Below the pieces are notes generated by a model that saw only the letters and a list, made by a program, of their open reading frames with translations, was not told the DNA's origin and made no database searches. Of a DNA stretch of 64,000 nucleotides, positions 37,409 through 49,060 are shown one piece after another; position 1 is the stretch's first letter, and every line of letters begins with the position of its first letter. This stretch comes from Linnemannia hyalina (Eukaryota; Mortierellomycota; Mortierellomycetes; Mortierellales; Mortierellaceae): NCBI GenBank assembly GCA_019671135.1, contig JAHRHY010000004.1:1922001-1986000 (forward strand), in the 5' to 3' direction. Made by a program: the position numbers and the translations under genes.

Positions 37409-37750
37409 ATGCGTAAAAACGCGCGTACTCCTTCTGCTTGGCTCCGTATCATGGAGATCTTCGTAACCTTTCATGCCAGCAAAGGCATTGGAGATGATGC
37501 TCTACGGCGTCTCAGTGATCGAGTGCGGCAAACGCAAGTTCAATTCGTTTGCCTTCGAGGGCAGCCGGGCCAGTCGCAGGACTTGGAGAAGGATGAGTTT
37601 TTTGTTCAGAAAGACATGACCCACAGTATTGTCAAGTATGGCAAGATGATTCCACAGTGGGGGCTTCGCCTCTACTTGACAGAAGGGGATGTTGAACGAT
37701 GGGGAAAGGAGACCCTTGAGACCACACCGCTTCCCTCAATAGTGCTGTAA
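37409..37750 (+). CDS. Small uncharacterised protein, 113 residues
   Basis: I do not recognise this protein. It is a single exon with ATG at 37409 (MRKNARTPSAWLRIMEIFVT), no signal peptide or membrane helix, and a mixed alpha/beta composition (RRLSDRVRQTQVQFVCLRGQ, MTHSIVKYGKMIPQWGLRLY). A true gene is supported by codon use like its neighbours, an AATAAA signal at 37766-37771 and a position head-to-head with SPT16 across 240 bp. The start at residue 15 (MEIFVTFHASKG) is an alternative. It may have an undetected 5' exon. Confidence 0.6.
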   Translation: MRKNARTPSAWLRIMEIFVTFHASKGIGDDALRRLSDRVRQTQVQFVCLRGQPGQSQDLEKDEFFVQKDMTHSIVKYGKMIPQWGLRLYLTEGDVERWGKETLETTPLPSIVL

Positions 37751-37765
37751 TGTCATTCCATGTAG

Positions 37766-37771
37766 AATAAA
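37766..37771 (+). terminator. Poly(A) signal of the 113-residue gene
   Basis: A perfect AATAAA lies 15 bp after the stop codon at 37748-37750. The convergent RING gene ends at 37836, so the two 3' untranslated regions probably overlap. Confidence 0.6.
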
Positions 37772-37835
37772 GCATTGTAATTGGGTATGGTACAACTATT
37801 TACGTGAATAGTAAGAAAAAGTACAGGTTGGCTGC

Positions 37836-39908
37836 TTACGAACGGATTCCGTCCTGTTGCCGGGTTGGTGGTATGATTTGGTCGAGTGGAGAAGGGATGG
37901 AGTCAACGTCAACGACGATTGGCTCGTCCGAGGTCGCGATGTTTGACGATCGTCCACCAATAGTGACTCCTCCTGGTGTCATCGATTGAAGAGGAACTGC
38001 GCCATTGTCACCTACGCGCCCTTGTTCTGCTGCATCGATCTCCGGTTGCTGCTGAGTAGTAGGCCGACCACGGATGTGATTAAAAGTGTTGGAAAGGAAT
38101 CGGCCCACTCTGTCGAGGGTGTTGGTTCCATTGTGCCCGTAGTGTGTCCTTGAGGCAACCCATTCTGGTCCCATGATAAACTCCATCAACCGGTCGTTTG
38201 GGAGAGGGGCACCGACTCCTGCATTGGCAGTCTCGATTCCAGTTGCGTCTGGTGAGCGCTTCGTGCAGTCATACTTGCATAAGGGACAGGTAGAGCTCTT
38301 TCTTGTGAGCCAAGGGTCTATGCAGATCAGATATAAAAAGAAACAAATAAGTATGTCGACTCTCCATAGTTGTATAAGTGCTCAAAGATTAAGTTCAAAG
38401 GATTCTTACCAATACACTCGCAGTGGAACTCGTGGTGACAAGGCAGTGTACGAATCTCTTCGCCGTCCAAGAAATTGTCGAGGCAGATGGCGCACATGTC
38501 GTTGATGAATCCTCCTTGAGGGACGACATCAGCATTCGCATCCAGAGTTTCCGCTGCCCCCAATGCCTTTACAGACCGAGTAGACCGACCAGAAATAGAT
38601 TCAGGACGAGAGTGCACTCTCCTCTCAACCGACTCTCCATGACTGCCAACTTGCGCTCCATCGAGTTTAAACCCGGGTGCTCCATCTTTGACTGGCAGCT
38701 CTGTCAAGTGCAAAGTAGAAGTGGGGTCCATGGAGTCTCCAAAAAAAGACGCTGAGGTTGACGGGGTGGCAATGATGGTCTGTCCGAAGATTCTGACAGG
38801 GAACTCATCAAGAGTGGTCTTGTCGATAGTTTTCCTCATCCGGATAATACCATTTGGAAGCAAGTCGCCACCTCGTGCCAGTGCCTCTGTTCGGTATCTC
38901 TGCCGGAGAAAGTATAATCGGCAATGCAAGGCCACTACAAACGAATACAGACGAGTGAGAGGAGACGATCATGAGTCATCAATGATCTAGCAGTCAAAAC
39001 CGACAACATCATTACAAAAAAAGCACAGATCAGCAAGCAACGGTACCTGAGACAGTGAAGGAGACACCCAAGAGAACTACAACGACAATGAGAACAAACT
39101 CCCAGATCACAGGCATGCGTAGATCCGGGGTCACCTCCATCAGCACTCGGTCGTAGTATGATACGGTGGAAGAATCGTTCGACGTGCGAAGGAATGCCTT
39201 GAGCATCGTCCCGGTGTCGTACGATACAAGGAGGCTAAGGATGTCCAATGGGAGATCGTTGGGGTAGTTGGCAGCGGTAGCACCTGAGATTGCGGACTGT
39301 CCTGGTCCATTGTAGACGATGGCAGCGACAGCGCCATTGCTAATGGCATTGAGCAGTTTCTGACGGAATCTGCAGCTGTTATCTTCCTTAGGCCCGCCTC
39401 TCCCGATAAGAGCAATTTTGTTCAGTCCGAAAAGCTCTGGAGTTGGGATTGTTGTATTAAGATCGATGCTAGGCTGGCAAGCATACCCCATATCGTACAG
39501 AAGGCCCTAGAAGAAAAGTCAAATGACATGGTATGTTGTGAGACAAGGAGTTAGCGTCATGGAACCTCTCAAAGCGTAACAACAGCAACAGGTTGCGAGA
39601 TTAATTGTGGGTCAATATTAAAAGAGTGGACTTACAGAGAGTCCGCTCTTGGGAATATTGGCAGTGTTAGCGATGAGAGCGACAGAGAGATCGTTGCCGG
39701 CCATGACGAGGTCGAGGTTGTCAATGTCGGTGGAATTGTTTCTGACACTGACAATGTCGTAAGAGAGGCGAGCTGTGGTGATGCCAAAAAAGGCAGCACG
39801 AGCCGAGGTTGTGAGGGTGGCAAGGAGCAGGATCAGAGGGAAAATCCGACACAGCAACTGTGGCCTTGTGGGTGGCTGTGTGAGTGTCCGATTCTTTACT
39901 GTAGGCAT
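37836..39908 (-). CDS. PA-TM-RING type E3 ubiquitin ligase
   Basis: This is probably a membrane-anchored RING-H2 ubiquitin ligase of endosome, vacuole or plasma membrane, of the RNF13/RNF167 architecture. A signal peptide (LLCRIFPLILLLATLTTSARA) is followed by a luminal domain with PA-like sequence (KIALIGRGG, CRFRQKLLNAISNGAVAAIV, YNGPGQSAISG, LPLDILSLLVSYDTG). The single membrane helix is FVLIVVVVLLGVSFTVSGVA. A cytosolic linker leads to the RING: CAICLDNFLDGEEIRTLPCH, HEFHCECI, then DPWLTRKSSTCPLCK, with C-x2-C, C-x-H, H-x2-C, C-x2-C spacing. A disordered tail runs to 37836. The intron between ECI and DPWL falls at the same point as in the neighbouring RING gene. Confidence 0.9.
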
Positions 39909-40924
39909 GGTTGCACAGTGAAAGATTGGGAAGGGTGTTTTGTTGGTGGCAATAAAAATATAGATGATGTAAGAGAAAAGGGAGCAAACTCAAATTCTTT
40001 TGGGCGAAGCGAGAGGGGTCTGAGTGTCGGTTGTTGAATGGAGGAAGAAAAGAGAAAGATGACTGAAAGGAAAGGAATGAAGAAAGGAATGAATGAGAAA
40101 AGACAACGACCGAAAAAGAAAACAGAGGGATACGTCAATGGAAACGACAAAAAGAAAAAGACTGAGGAAAAGTGTTGCTGCCTAGATATGAGTGGCGTTG
40201 AGTCTAAGGTCTAAAAAACAAAGAAGAGTGTCCTGTAAGTAAGGTTGATGAAACGTCCGGATGACGACGACGCCTAGAGATATGACTGATTGAGTGAAGG
40301 ATGAACCCATTTTCGGGTGTGGAGAGAAACATGGCCAGTGAAAATCATTCATAAGCTGATGGCCAGTGTGAGTGTGGGGGAAGGGTGAAAGGTTAGAAGG
40401 GAGAAACACGCCCGGCACGGCTTGCCTTTCTTTGCCGTCGATTCTGTTGTTCTTCATTTTGGTGGCGGTGTTTTGCATTGACCAGCTATTGAAGAAGTAG
40501 CTTGAAGCACTTAGGAGTGAGAAAAAGGCAAGAAAGCCCTTTGGTTGGTGAGAGCCAATTCGATCTCATCGCTGTCATGCTCCTCCTCAGATTTGGTCTC
40601 ACATCCAAGGAAAAGGTCAAGTAACAGAAAGAAAAAAAATCCTACAGATTCCCAATTTCACCGTTCAAAGGTCTTTGACCCTGTGTCTGTACTCTGTGGT
40701 AGTCCGCCATACCCTACCTAGCCCTGCTCTCTTTCTCTCTTTTCACCTCTTTCTTCTCACCTTGTATTATACCTCCAGCACCGCCTTCCTTGACTCCTAC
40801 TCCTCCTGACAAACGGCATTCCTTGACAGAACTCCTCCACTTTCCGATCACAACATCGCCGCCCTACTCTTACGCCACTAGAGTGTCCCTCTTACCCAAG
40901 ACACTCCGCAATAACCAACGCCAA
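39909..40924. promoter_or_regulatory. Shared upstream region of two divergent RING genes
   Basis: A 1,016-bp spacer between divergent start codons. The left half is purine-rich on the plus strand (40000-40120), which is CT-rich leader for the leftward gene. The right end (40720-40860) is CT-rich on the plus strand for the rightward gene. No gene or clear TATA box was seen. Confidence 0.5.
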
Positions 40925-42237
40925 ATGGACACAACTCCTGCACTGTCAACGATCATGGCCCGGACAGTAATCGTGGGGACAGCCTTTGCCTCCGCTACCT
41001 ATGTGATCGCAGAACCGACCATCACCCATGTCCCTACGCCCAACTTTGCTAATGTACGTCTACCCCTTGAAGCACCTGCTATGCCTTTTTCAGAAACGTC
41101 GACTTATTTAACTCAACAACGTTTTTTCTGGACCTGGTGGTTTTTCACCTTCGGCGTTTTAGTCTGCAGCATTTGTTTCCATGAGAATCATAACCGTTGG
41201 AGGATTGACCCTTCTCCTCATCGGACTATGTAAGTTGCATGTCTGTCTGAACCCCAAGAAACCTTGGCGAGTAAAAAAAAAAAAAAAGAGAGACGAAATG
41301 GAAAATCTATAGCAAAGAAAGACTGACATGGTGTCCATCAAACTTGTTTAGGCTGCCTGGCGGCTGTGCTTCTTCGGTTTTCTCAACATGGAGAGTACAC
41401 GAGATATCGGATTGAGCGTGAAAAGATTCAAGTCCTCAACCAGGAGACCATCAACAAGTCCTTCCCTATCCGTGTCTACCCTTCCCAACAACGGATTTTC
41501 CTCGACAAGGACGATCAACCAATCGCTACGACAACACTCCTTGACCACGGGTCTTTTACTTCCAAATCAAGCCTGGGCCAATCAGCCAACAAACCAACCG
41601 CCACCAGTAGGCAGGAGAGTTTCCAGCAGCGCCTGCAGCAGGATATTAACAACGAAGATGAAAAGTTCATGATACAGTTTCCGCCACAACATTCATTCAT
41701 GGGACTCGGACTCGTGGGTCGGCTTTGGAGCCGAGATTCTTCTCGCTGCAACTCAACTTGTAACTCGCCCCACCTTATTCAGGCTTCTCAGATGCCAACA
41801 TCCACGACAGCCATGATGCAAAAGACCCCAGTGCTGCTATCCACGTCATTCGCTATACCCATCATCCCTGAGCAAGCCTCTAGTGAGACCTTGCCAGAAC
41901 CAACGGTCCCCTCGATCTCGGAAGATATATGCTCGATCTGCCTTGGCGAATACGTTCCAGACGATCAGCTTCGTGTGCTCCCTTGTAGCCATGAATACCA
42001 TGCCGAATGTATCGGTAAGAACACTATACATTACTTCCAAGGCGTTTTTACGTTGCGGACCATACTGCCTGAATAGCTAGCATCCTTTTTCACTCACATC
42101 ACTTTTCGCCTGTTCAACTAGACGTTTGGCTGACTCTCAAATCAACGCACTGTCCACTTTGCAAACACGATTTGTTCAAGGACGTGGTTCCAAGCACTCC
42201 AATAACCCCAATGCATATCGTCGAAGTGCCATATTGA
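40925..42237 (+). CDS. RING-H2 finger transmembrane protein
   Basis: This is probably a membrane-bound E3 ubiquitin ligase. The chosen ATG (40925, [20 protein letters not shown]) opens a signal-like hydrophobic stretch; upstream in-frame sequence has no ATG. After a very short extracellular part ([14 protein letters not shown]), two exons join to form the membrane helix [21 protein letters not shown] disordered linker rich in Gln and Ser leads to the [32 protein letters not shown], then [18 protein letters not shown], with all eight ligands present. It ends at 42237, with AATAAA about 90 bp later. No PA domain is present. It is divergent from the PA-TM-RING gene and shares its RING intron position. 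Confidence 0.85.
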
Positions 42238-42359
42238 ATAGACACACCCTCGACTGTCTGCGCGCTCCCAGCACCACTTGTAAATACTTGTAAAATAAGG
42301 CATTTCCGTAGTCTCCGTCCATAATCCTTTAATAAAGAAGTCCTGTATAAAGAATTGTT

Positions 42360-43335
42360 TTATGAAGACGGCGTGTCCTGCTTGATCATATGGTAGAAAA
42401 AGTAATGGAATGCGACTCCTAGAGTAGAAGTCTCCACGGTCCAGCATGGGCGCTCCAAGTGTCGTTTCCGGAAATGAGGCTGACCAAAAGTGATGTACAG
42501 AAACTTGCCGCCAACCTTGAGTACACGCACAACCTCGTCGACCTCCTGAGCCACAGTCCTGACGAGCTCCTCGTCTGGGTTCCAGACATCTCCACGATCG
42601 CACATCAATGCGTCCATGGTTCCCTTGTCGATCGCAATGTCGAACGAACCGGCTTCAAACTTGAGGTCCTTGATGTCCATCTCGATCCCTTGGAAATCAG
42701 GAATGAGAAGAAATGATAAACATGTCAGTTACGATGGTCCATGATTGATTATATCTAGGCAGTCCTTTTGATCCCGCCTTTCATTTGAATAATTGTTGCC
42801 GGTTGTGATTTTTGCTTACATTCCATGCCGACACGATCCTTGCACTTTTCTGTCATGTTGTCGATGACGGTCTTTGAGAAGTCAATGTTGACAATGTTGT
42901 GGTATCCGTCGTCATACATGTCCTCCGAAAGAGCTATCAGTAATCAATTGACCAAAGAAAGAAGGGTCGTGCACCTATTAGTCTCGGCTTCAATAAATTC
43001 CTGATCAGCCTCAGTTGAGCACAATCCTCTGAAAGCTGCCAAATTTCACATACTGGAATTTCCGCACCCGAGCATCAATATCCTTGCGTCTTTGGAGGCG
43101 ATGTGCTGACTCAACAGAGGCTTCAGATCCTCGTAGGTCTTGAACCAGTCGAAGGACTCTTCCTTGGCATATCGCTCCTCCCTAGGGGTTGAGAAACACA
43201 ACACATTGGTTCTTTAAGTATTCAGGCAATTGATTTAGTTTATAAGCCAATAATGCTGTCCTTGAAGCTGCCACCGTACCAGTACTCCTGTCTCTTATAG
43301 GCGGTGGGATCGTCGGGTACGTCGGCATGAACCAT
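42360..43335 (-). CDS. SAM-dependent methyltransferase, EEF1AKMT4-like
   Basis: This is a class I methyltransferase resembling EEF1AKMT4 (the methyltransferase part of the ECE2 locus product), which methylates a lysine of elongation factor 1A. The N-terminus MVHADVPDDPTAYKRQEYW joins EERYAKEESFDWFKTYEDLK across an intron. SAM motif I is ARILMLGCGNSALSEDMYDD, followed by VNIDFSKTVIDNM. The family signature DIAIDKGTMDALMCDRGDVW and then VDEVVRVLKVGGKFLYITFG, QPHFRKRHLE are clear. The protein ends in VAFHYFFYHMIKQDTPSS at 42360. The family is confident; the substrate is inferred from homology to the human enzyme. Confidence 0.87.
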
Positions 43336-43570
43336 GTTGTTTGTAGTTGTGCTGAATGAACTTGTGAATTGGGTTGGTGATCAATCACACCAAAAAAAAT
43401 GAAAATGAAAAATCCCGTTGGGCGGAGGCGAGGGTACTAAGCCACTACAGCATTTTGCCCTTTGAAGGTGTGAAAGGCTGCTCCTCTCAGAGATCGTCTT
43501 TTCCTTCAATCACACAGAACGCGTCCTTGCCTCGACATCATCACACCACCACCACCCGCCACGCCACGCC

Positions 43571-45282
43571 ATGTCATCGACACAGGATTACCTAAAAAAG
43601 TACATGTCCAAGCCGGCTTCTCTTGACGAGCACAAGAAGCGCAAGCTCAAGAAGAAAAAGACATCGACATCAACAAAGTCAACCGTCAAGAAGGGCAACT
43701 TTGCCATCCACGACGAGGACGAGGTCTCATGGACAAACGCTGCCGCATCAGACTCGGACGACGACCGTAAGCAAAACTGCAAACGAATTACAACATCAAA
43801 CCAACTGTTGTTTGCTTAAATAGGATGTGATATCTCGTATTCTAACACCTTGCGTCTTCGTCGACTTTGTTCTTTGCTGGATAGTTCCAGTCGTTGAACA
43901 ACCAAAGGCACCTGTCTACAAGTCTAACTCGAGCAGTTGGTCTAAGGTGCGGGAAGGCGAACCTGAACCATCACGGGAAGCTGTACTAAAGAGGAACGTT
44001 GTCCCAGAGTGGGATGATGTCGAAAACGAGGACGAGAGACCTTCCATTGCCGGCATCGGTAAAGTCTGCGCCTGCTTAAGTGATCCTTGACTATTACCTG
44101 CAATTTCATCACAGAACGCTAACTCAAAATCTTCGCTCGCTATTATAATAATTAGTTGTGGAATCAGAGTCCAGTGCACGTCTTAGAAATCCTCCGAAGA
44201 GCACGAAATCGTCAGGATTGAAGTTCAAATCTACTACCCCTGCCAACAAAGGACGTTCACCGTCACCACCTCAGAGACGATCACCCTCTCCAGATCGCCG
44301 GAGGTCACCTTCTCCAGCGCACGGACGTGTACGGTATTCTCGCTCACCTTCGAGGTCAAGATCACCTATTCGCCAGAAGAGAACGCGTTCTACCTCAAGG
44401 TCGTTATCGCCTTACGCAGCCAGGAAAAGAAGGAGTCCATCTCCACGGTCAAGATCGAGATCGAGATCGCGGTCGCCTGGTCGTGAAGCAGGATTCGGCC
44501 TTCAAACACCAGACCAAGTGAAGCGGGAGATGATGAGGCAGAAAGAAAAAGAGCAGAGTAACCGGATGAGAGCCAGTAATTCCTCTGGTGGCGGCGAGGC
44601 AGAGACCATCTACCGTGACGCTCGAGGTATGAATATTTTGATTGGCATTTACCTTTTCATCCGTTAATCTCAAAGTTCTATAGACATCTAATACGATTGA
44701 TCATCTCATTGATGTTGAATAGGCAGGAAAGTGGATCGGGTTCAGGAAAAACTGGAGGCAGCAGAGGCGGCGCGGAGGGATATTGAAAAGCAGGAACGAC
44801 AGATGGAATGGGGCAAGGGACTCGTCCAACGCGAGGCTGAGGAGGAAAAGAAGAAGCGAGAGCAAGAGGAAAAGCTCAAACCCCTTGCCAGATATAAAGA
44901 CGACAAGGACTTGAACGAGGAACTCAAGGAGCGCGATCGATGGAATGATCCCGCAGCTATGTTCCTGTCGGGAACCAAGAAATCAAAAAAGTCTGCCCCA
45001 AAGTTCCCTCTCTATCAAGGAAATTTTCCCTCCAACCGTTTCAACATCAGGCCGGGATACCGTTGGGATGGAGTTGACCGTTCGACCGGTTTTGAAAAGG
45101 ATTACATTCAGGTATGACGTCTGTCGCATTACTGAGGAATGTCCTGTGTCCTGCTTCTTGTTTGCCAATACCTGAGACCAAGCCGCTAACGATGCGTTTT
45201 TCATTTTTCTCTCCAATAGCGTATAAACACAAGGAAAAACAACGCCGCAGAGGCCCATATGTGGAGCGTTGAAGACATGTAG
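43571..45282 (+). CDS. BUD13: Pre-mRNA splicing factor Bud13 (RES complex)
   Basis: This is a subunit of the RES complex (Bud13-Snu17-Pml1) that supports spliceosome activation and pre-mRNA retention. The N-terminus SSTQDYLKKYMSKPASLDEH and the lysine-rich KKRKLKKKKTSTSTKST are typical. A central Arg/Ser-rich block (repeated RRSPSP and RSRSRS) is longer than in yeast and like metazoan Bud13. The conserved C-terminal domain reads ETIYRDA, GRKVDRVQEKLEAAEAARRD, KLKPLARYKDDKDLNEELKE, RDRWNDPAAMFLSG, FPLYQGNFPSNRFNIRPGYR, WDGVDRSTGFEKDYIQ and, after an intron, RINTRKNNAAEAHMWSVEDM. The stop is at 45282, only 44 bp from the convergent Era GTPase gene. The window-spanning exon series is in frame. 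Confidence 0.95.
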
Positions 45283-45326
45283 TTCTGGAGTAGACTGTTT
45301 AATAACATTTCTCTCCACAACACCGT

Positions 45327-46820
45327 CTATACTTTCTTGGAGTTGATCTTGACTTGAAGGTTGAGCATGACTCTCCTCTGTAATGCCTTGCCAATCAACT
45401 GCCTCGACTTCAACGTCAAATCCCGAATCACTGCACCGTCAGTACCGACAATGATTTTCTATGTGCCAAAGAACATGGAACACAATGTTAGCACCAGGAC
45501 GGAAAAACAAATACAACCACAGACCACTATATCAAGGATTATTTCTTACCTTGAGACCTGGACGATCGACCAACAGGTTCTGATCGATCCTCAGAACATT
45601 GTCCTCCAGCTCCGTCCACCCAACATTGACCTGCTTGACGTGATAAGGCACCTTGAGAAGCCCGAAAAGTTCTGACCGAATCAAATCCTCCACGCGATTG
45701 AGATCGGACTGGTCCGACTTTTGGTTAGCTGGGTAGAGCCATGGTCCAGGATGGGTGAGAGACATCAAATGAGAGCGAAGTTCCTGGATTCCGATTTGTT
45801 GCTTCTGTGCGCTGGTGTATATCGTCTTGACAAAGTTGGGGAACTGCTCGTTGTACTTTGCTGCAAACTCCTGTATCTTCTCATCCCGACCCTTGACCAG
45901 ATCCATCTAATGGTGTTAATTATTCGTGTTAATAATGAGTGCCGGATGAACCGAGCAGTTCACTCGGGAAAGTTCAGAATGCTTACCTTGTTGAAGATCA
46001 ATGTGGCAGGGATAGGCTTCTCAAGTTTTGCAAGACGTTCAAAGATGTAGGCCTCCGTGATCAAACTGTGCTCGAGTAACTTGTTGCAATCCATGACGAC
46101 AAGGAGGTGATCGGCATCCTCGATGGCCTTCCATGAAGATGTTACCAGCTCGCGGTTCAGCCTCGAGACGTTCTTCTCGGGAACAACTCCTGGGGTATCA
46201 TAAAATACGATCTGTTTGTTGTCCTGAGTCAGCACGGCTTTGATCCGCTCCCGTGTCGTGTGTGGCCGAACAGAGACTATCGAGACGGTGCTCTTGACCA
46301 GGTCGTTGACAATGGTTGACTTACCCACGTTGGGTGAGCCGATCAGGGCGATTTTGACGATCTCGGGGTTCTCTGGCTGCGAAAAGTTCCGGACGACCTT
46401 AGGTAGCCTCACGTTCATGTCTGCAGGACTGGCAAATATGGGCATGGCGCGATCTAACTTGTGGCGAGGTGTTGGAGTAGTCGGTTGTTGTGGCGCGTTG
46501 GATGTTGGTGTTTGTTCCTGTGTTGTGCTTGGTGTTTCTTTTTCATGAGACGATAGAGTGTGTGTAGCTGAGGCGGGTGGTCCCTGGCGTTCAGTGATCT
46601 CCTGGAGCTTTGCACGTTTGTCCTGCAGTGTCCTCCTCAAAAGCTCAAGCGACTTGGATGAAGGAGCCATATCAGTCGGAGGACTGCTTTTGCTGTGCTT
46701 GGTGGCAAAGAACTGTAGTGCCTCGCCATGTCCCCGACGGAGGGCTGTAGAGTGTGGCCCATTGATGGGTATAGTGCAAGCCAATCGAGTTGCCCGTGCT
46801 GACCGGAAGAGAGGAAGCAT
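45327..46820 (-). CDS. Era-type GTPase, probably mitochondrial (ERAL1-like)
   Basis: This is a ribosome-assembly GTPase of the Era family that binds small-subunit rRNA. ATG 46820 (MLPLFRSARATRLACTIPIN) gives an Arg-rich, low-acid leader consistent with mitochondrial import; upstream in-frame sequence lacks ATG. A linker is followed by G1 (IALIGSPNVGKSTIVNDLVK), G2/switch (SVRPHTTRERIKAVL), G3 (IVFYDTPGVV), G4 (IFNKMDLVKG, split by an intron exactly after NK) and G5 (TIYTSAQKQQIGIQEL). The C-terminal KH domain includes RSELFGLLKVPYHVKQVNVG and IVGTDGAVIRDLTLKSRQLI with the GxxG loop. Three exons were seen. It is divergent from the queuine transferase gene across 249 bp. Confidence 0.92.
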
Positions 46821-47069
46821 GGCGACGATGTGTTCCTTAATCCTGGAAAGAAGTGTTCGGTAAAGAAAAGAATGGCAGTGTTCTGAGCGTGCGCCAAAAG
46901 CAAAGAACACCGCTGTAAACACCTCAGCCACACTTTCTTTTTTCCATGAACACTTGCTCAGTCGTGTTTGAGTTCAATTCCATCGGTCTTTTTTTTTTCC
47001 ATTCTCTCCTCCTTCCACTCCTCCGCAAGCACCAGCGCTTCCACCATTCAGGGCCTCCCTTCTCGCATC

Positions 47070-48592
47070 ATGAAATCTGCCCTCAAGTGGGATGTTATCG
47101 CCAAATGCGGGACCACAAAGGCCCGTGCCGCCGTCCTGACCCTCCCTCACGGTCCCGTCAACGCCCCCGTCTTTATGCCCGTTGGAACTCAGGGCACACT
47201 CAAGGGCATCACCCCAGACCAAATCGAGGGACTCGGCTGTCAAATCATGCTCAACAACACCTACCACCTTGTACGTCGCCATTCTACTCGCTCCTTTCCT
47301 CTGTTTAGTTCTTCGGCCTGGGCCTACCTTCTCACTATCGTCCAAACCTCTCACCAAGACCAATTCTTGCTTTCAATTGATTTGATAGGGTTTGCGACCA
47401 GGACAGGAATTGTTGGACACCTGCGGCGGGGCACATGTTTTTCAAGGATGGAACCGCAACTTGTTGACGGACAGTGGTGGATTCCAGATGGTTTCCCTCT
47501 TGAAGTTAGCAGAGATCACAGAAAAGGGTGTTCAATTTGAGTCCCCTCACGACGGATCATTGATGCTCCTCACCCCAGAGCACTCTATGTCGCTTCAGAA
47601 CTCGATCGGCGCTGATATTATGATGCAGCTGGATGATGTTGTTTCTTCATTGACTACTGGACCTCGCGTTGAGGAAGCCATGTGGCGATCTATCCGCTGG
47701 TAGGATTGCTATGTCATCTTGCGCTAGGCCTTGCCAGGACCGCATTTGTATGTATATCATAACTCGATCTAATAACCGTCATGCGAATCGATTGGACTTA
47801 ATAGGTTGGACAGATGTATCAAGGCACACAAAAAGCCAGAGTCGCAGAACCTGTTTGCAATTATTCAAGGAGGACTGGATCCAGCATTGAGAAAGCAGTG
47901 CATCGAGGAAATGGTCAAGCGCGACACACCTGGATACGCCATTGGAGGATTGAGCGGTGGAGAGGAGAAGGACAAGTTCTGGAGGGTTGTTTCGCAATGC
48001 ACAGATCTGATGCCCAGAGAGAAGCCTATCTACTGTATGGGTGTTGGGTAAGTGGCGCAGAAGTTTAATTTGTCTGTCCTATTGGTAACCCGAATTCGCA
48101 GCGTGCGATGCGATGCTAAATTATTTTCCAACTCGATTTGTGGTGTATAGATATGCGGAGGATTTGGTCGTGTGTGTGGCATTGGGCGTGGACATGTTTG
48201 ACTGTGTCTTCCCAACAAGAACGGCGCGCTTCGGTAACGCATTGACGGCGACGGGGACGCTAAGCTTGCGCCAGGCCAAGTTCAAGGACGACTTTAGGCC
48301 GATTGAGGAAGGCTGCGACTGCATTGCGTGCAAATCGTACACGAGAGCGTACCTGTACACGATTGTGACCAAGGAGACTGTTGGATGTCACTTGATTTCG
48401 ATCCACAACACGGCATACCAGCTGCGGTTGATGAGACAGGTTCGGGAGAGTATTATCGAGGACCGGTTCCCCCAGTTCATCCACAAGTTCTTCAAAGACC
48501 TGTTTGTGGAGAAGGCTGCATACCCCGAGTGGGCGGTGAACGCATTGAAGAGTGTGAACGTTGATCTTATCCAAGGCGAGAATCAGCCCTAG
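47070..48592 (+). CDS. QTRT1: Queuine tRNA-ribosyltransferase catalytic subunit 1
   Basis: This enzyme exchanges guanine-34 of tRNAs for Asp, Asn, His and Tyr with the queuine base, as the catalytic subunit of a heterodimer. ATG 47070 starts [20 protein letters not shown]. Conserved TGT sequence follows: [52 protein letters not shown] (substrate-pocket Asp), [79 protein letters not shown] (nucleophile Asp) and the zinc site [15 protein letters not shown] with the later CHLISIHN. Five exons give a full-length protein of about 400 residues. Partner subunit QTRT2 is not in the window. Eukaryotes do not make queuine and take it up, so the substrate must come from outside. Confidence 0.96.
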
Positions 48593-49060
48593 AACTGGAC
48601 CAGCATACCCCATCATTAAAAAGTATCTTCCTTGACCATCATGTTTGTTCTTGTATCAAAGGAGCATAGTTGATACATACACGTCACGAATCACCTTTTT
48701 TGAATGCAGGTGATAATAGTTTGGATTGCAAAGGGTCAAGTTGAGAGAATGAAAAGAGGTGAGCCCTCGCTATCCTTTTTTTTTTTGATGTCCCCAGCTC
48801 CCTGGCTGACGACTCTTCCTTTTCTTCTTTTCACTTCCTTCCCCATCCTCTTCTTTCTCGTCTTCAACCTTCTCACCTTCTTTTTCATCTCTGTCTTCCA
48901 TCCGTCCCTTTCGCCAAGACTTTACTCATCACGTCGGACAGGAACCCAACAATCCACGACTTCTCGACATCACACCGAGGATAACACGCATCCCCATCCA
49001 ACACTTTCTCTCACCTTCTTGCTAAAGTCGATCTCGACTAAACGATACAAATAGACCATC
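48593..49060. promoter_or_regulatory. QTRT1 3' end and ARP1 promoter
   Basis: A 468-bp spacer. Its right half, from about 48770, is strongly CT-rich on the ARP1 coding strand (48770-48930), matching the leader style of other genes here. No gene was seen. Confidence 0.5.

Noticed and set aside
40790..40924. Upstream extension of the RING gene (begins TTG)
   Set aside because: No ATG exists upstream in frame, and the first ATG at 40925 opens a signal-like segment.
46821..46931. N-terminal extension of the Era GTPase
   Set aside because: The extension starts at GTG and the ATG at 46820 gives a good mitochondrial leader.
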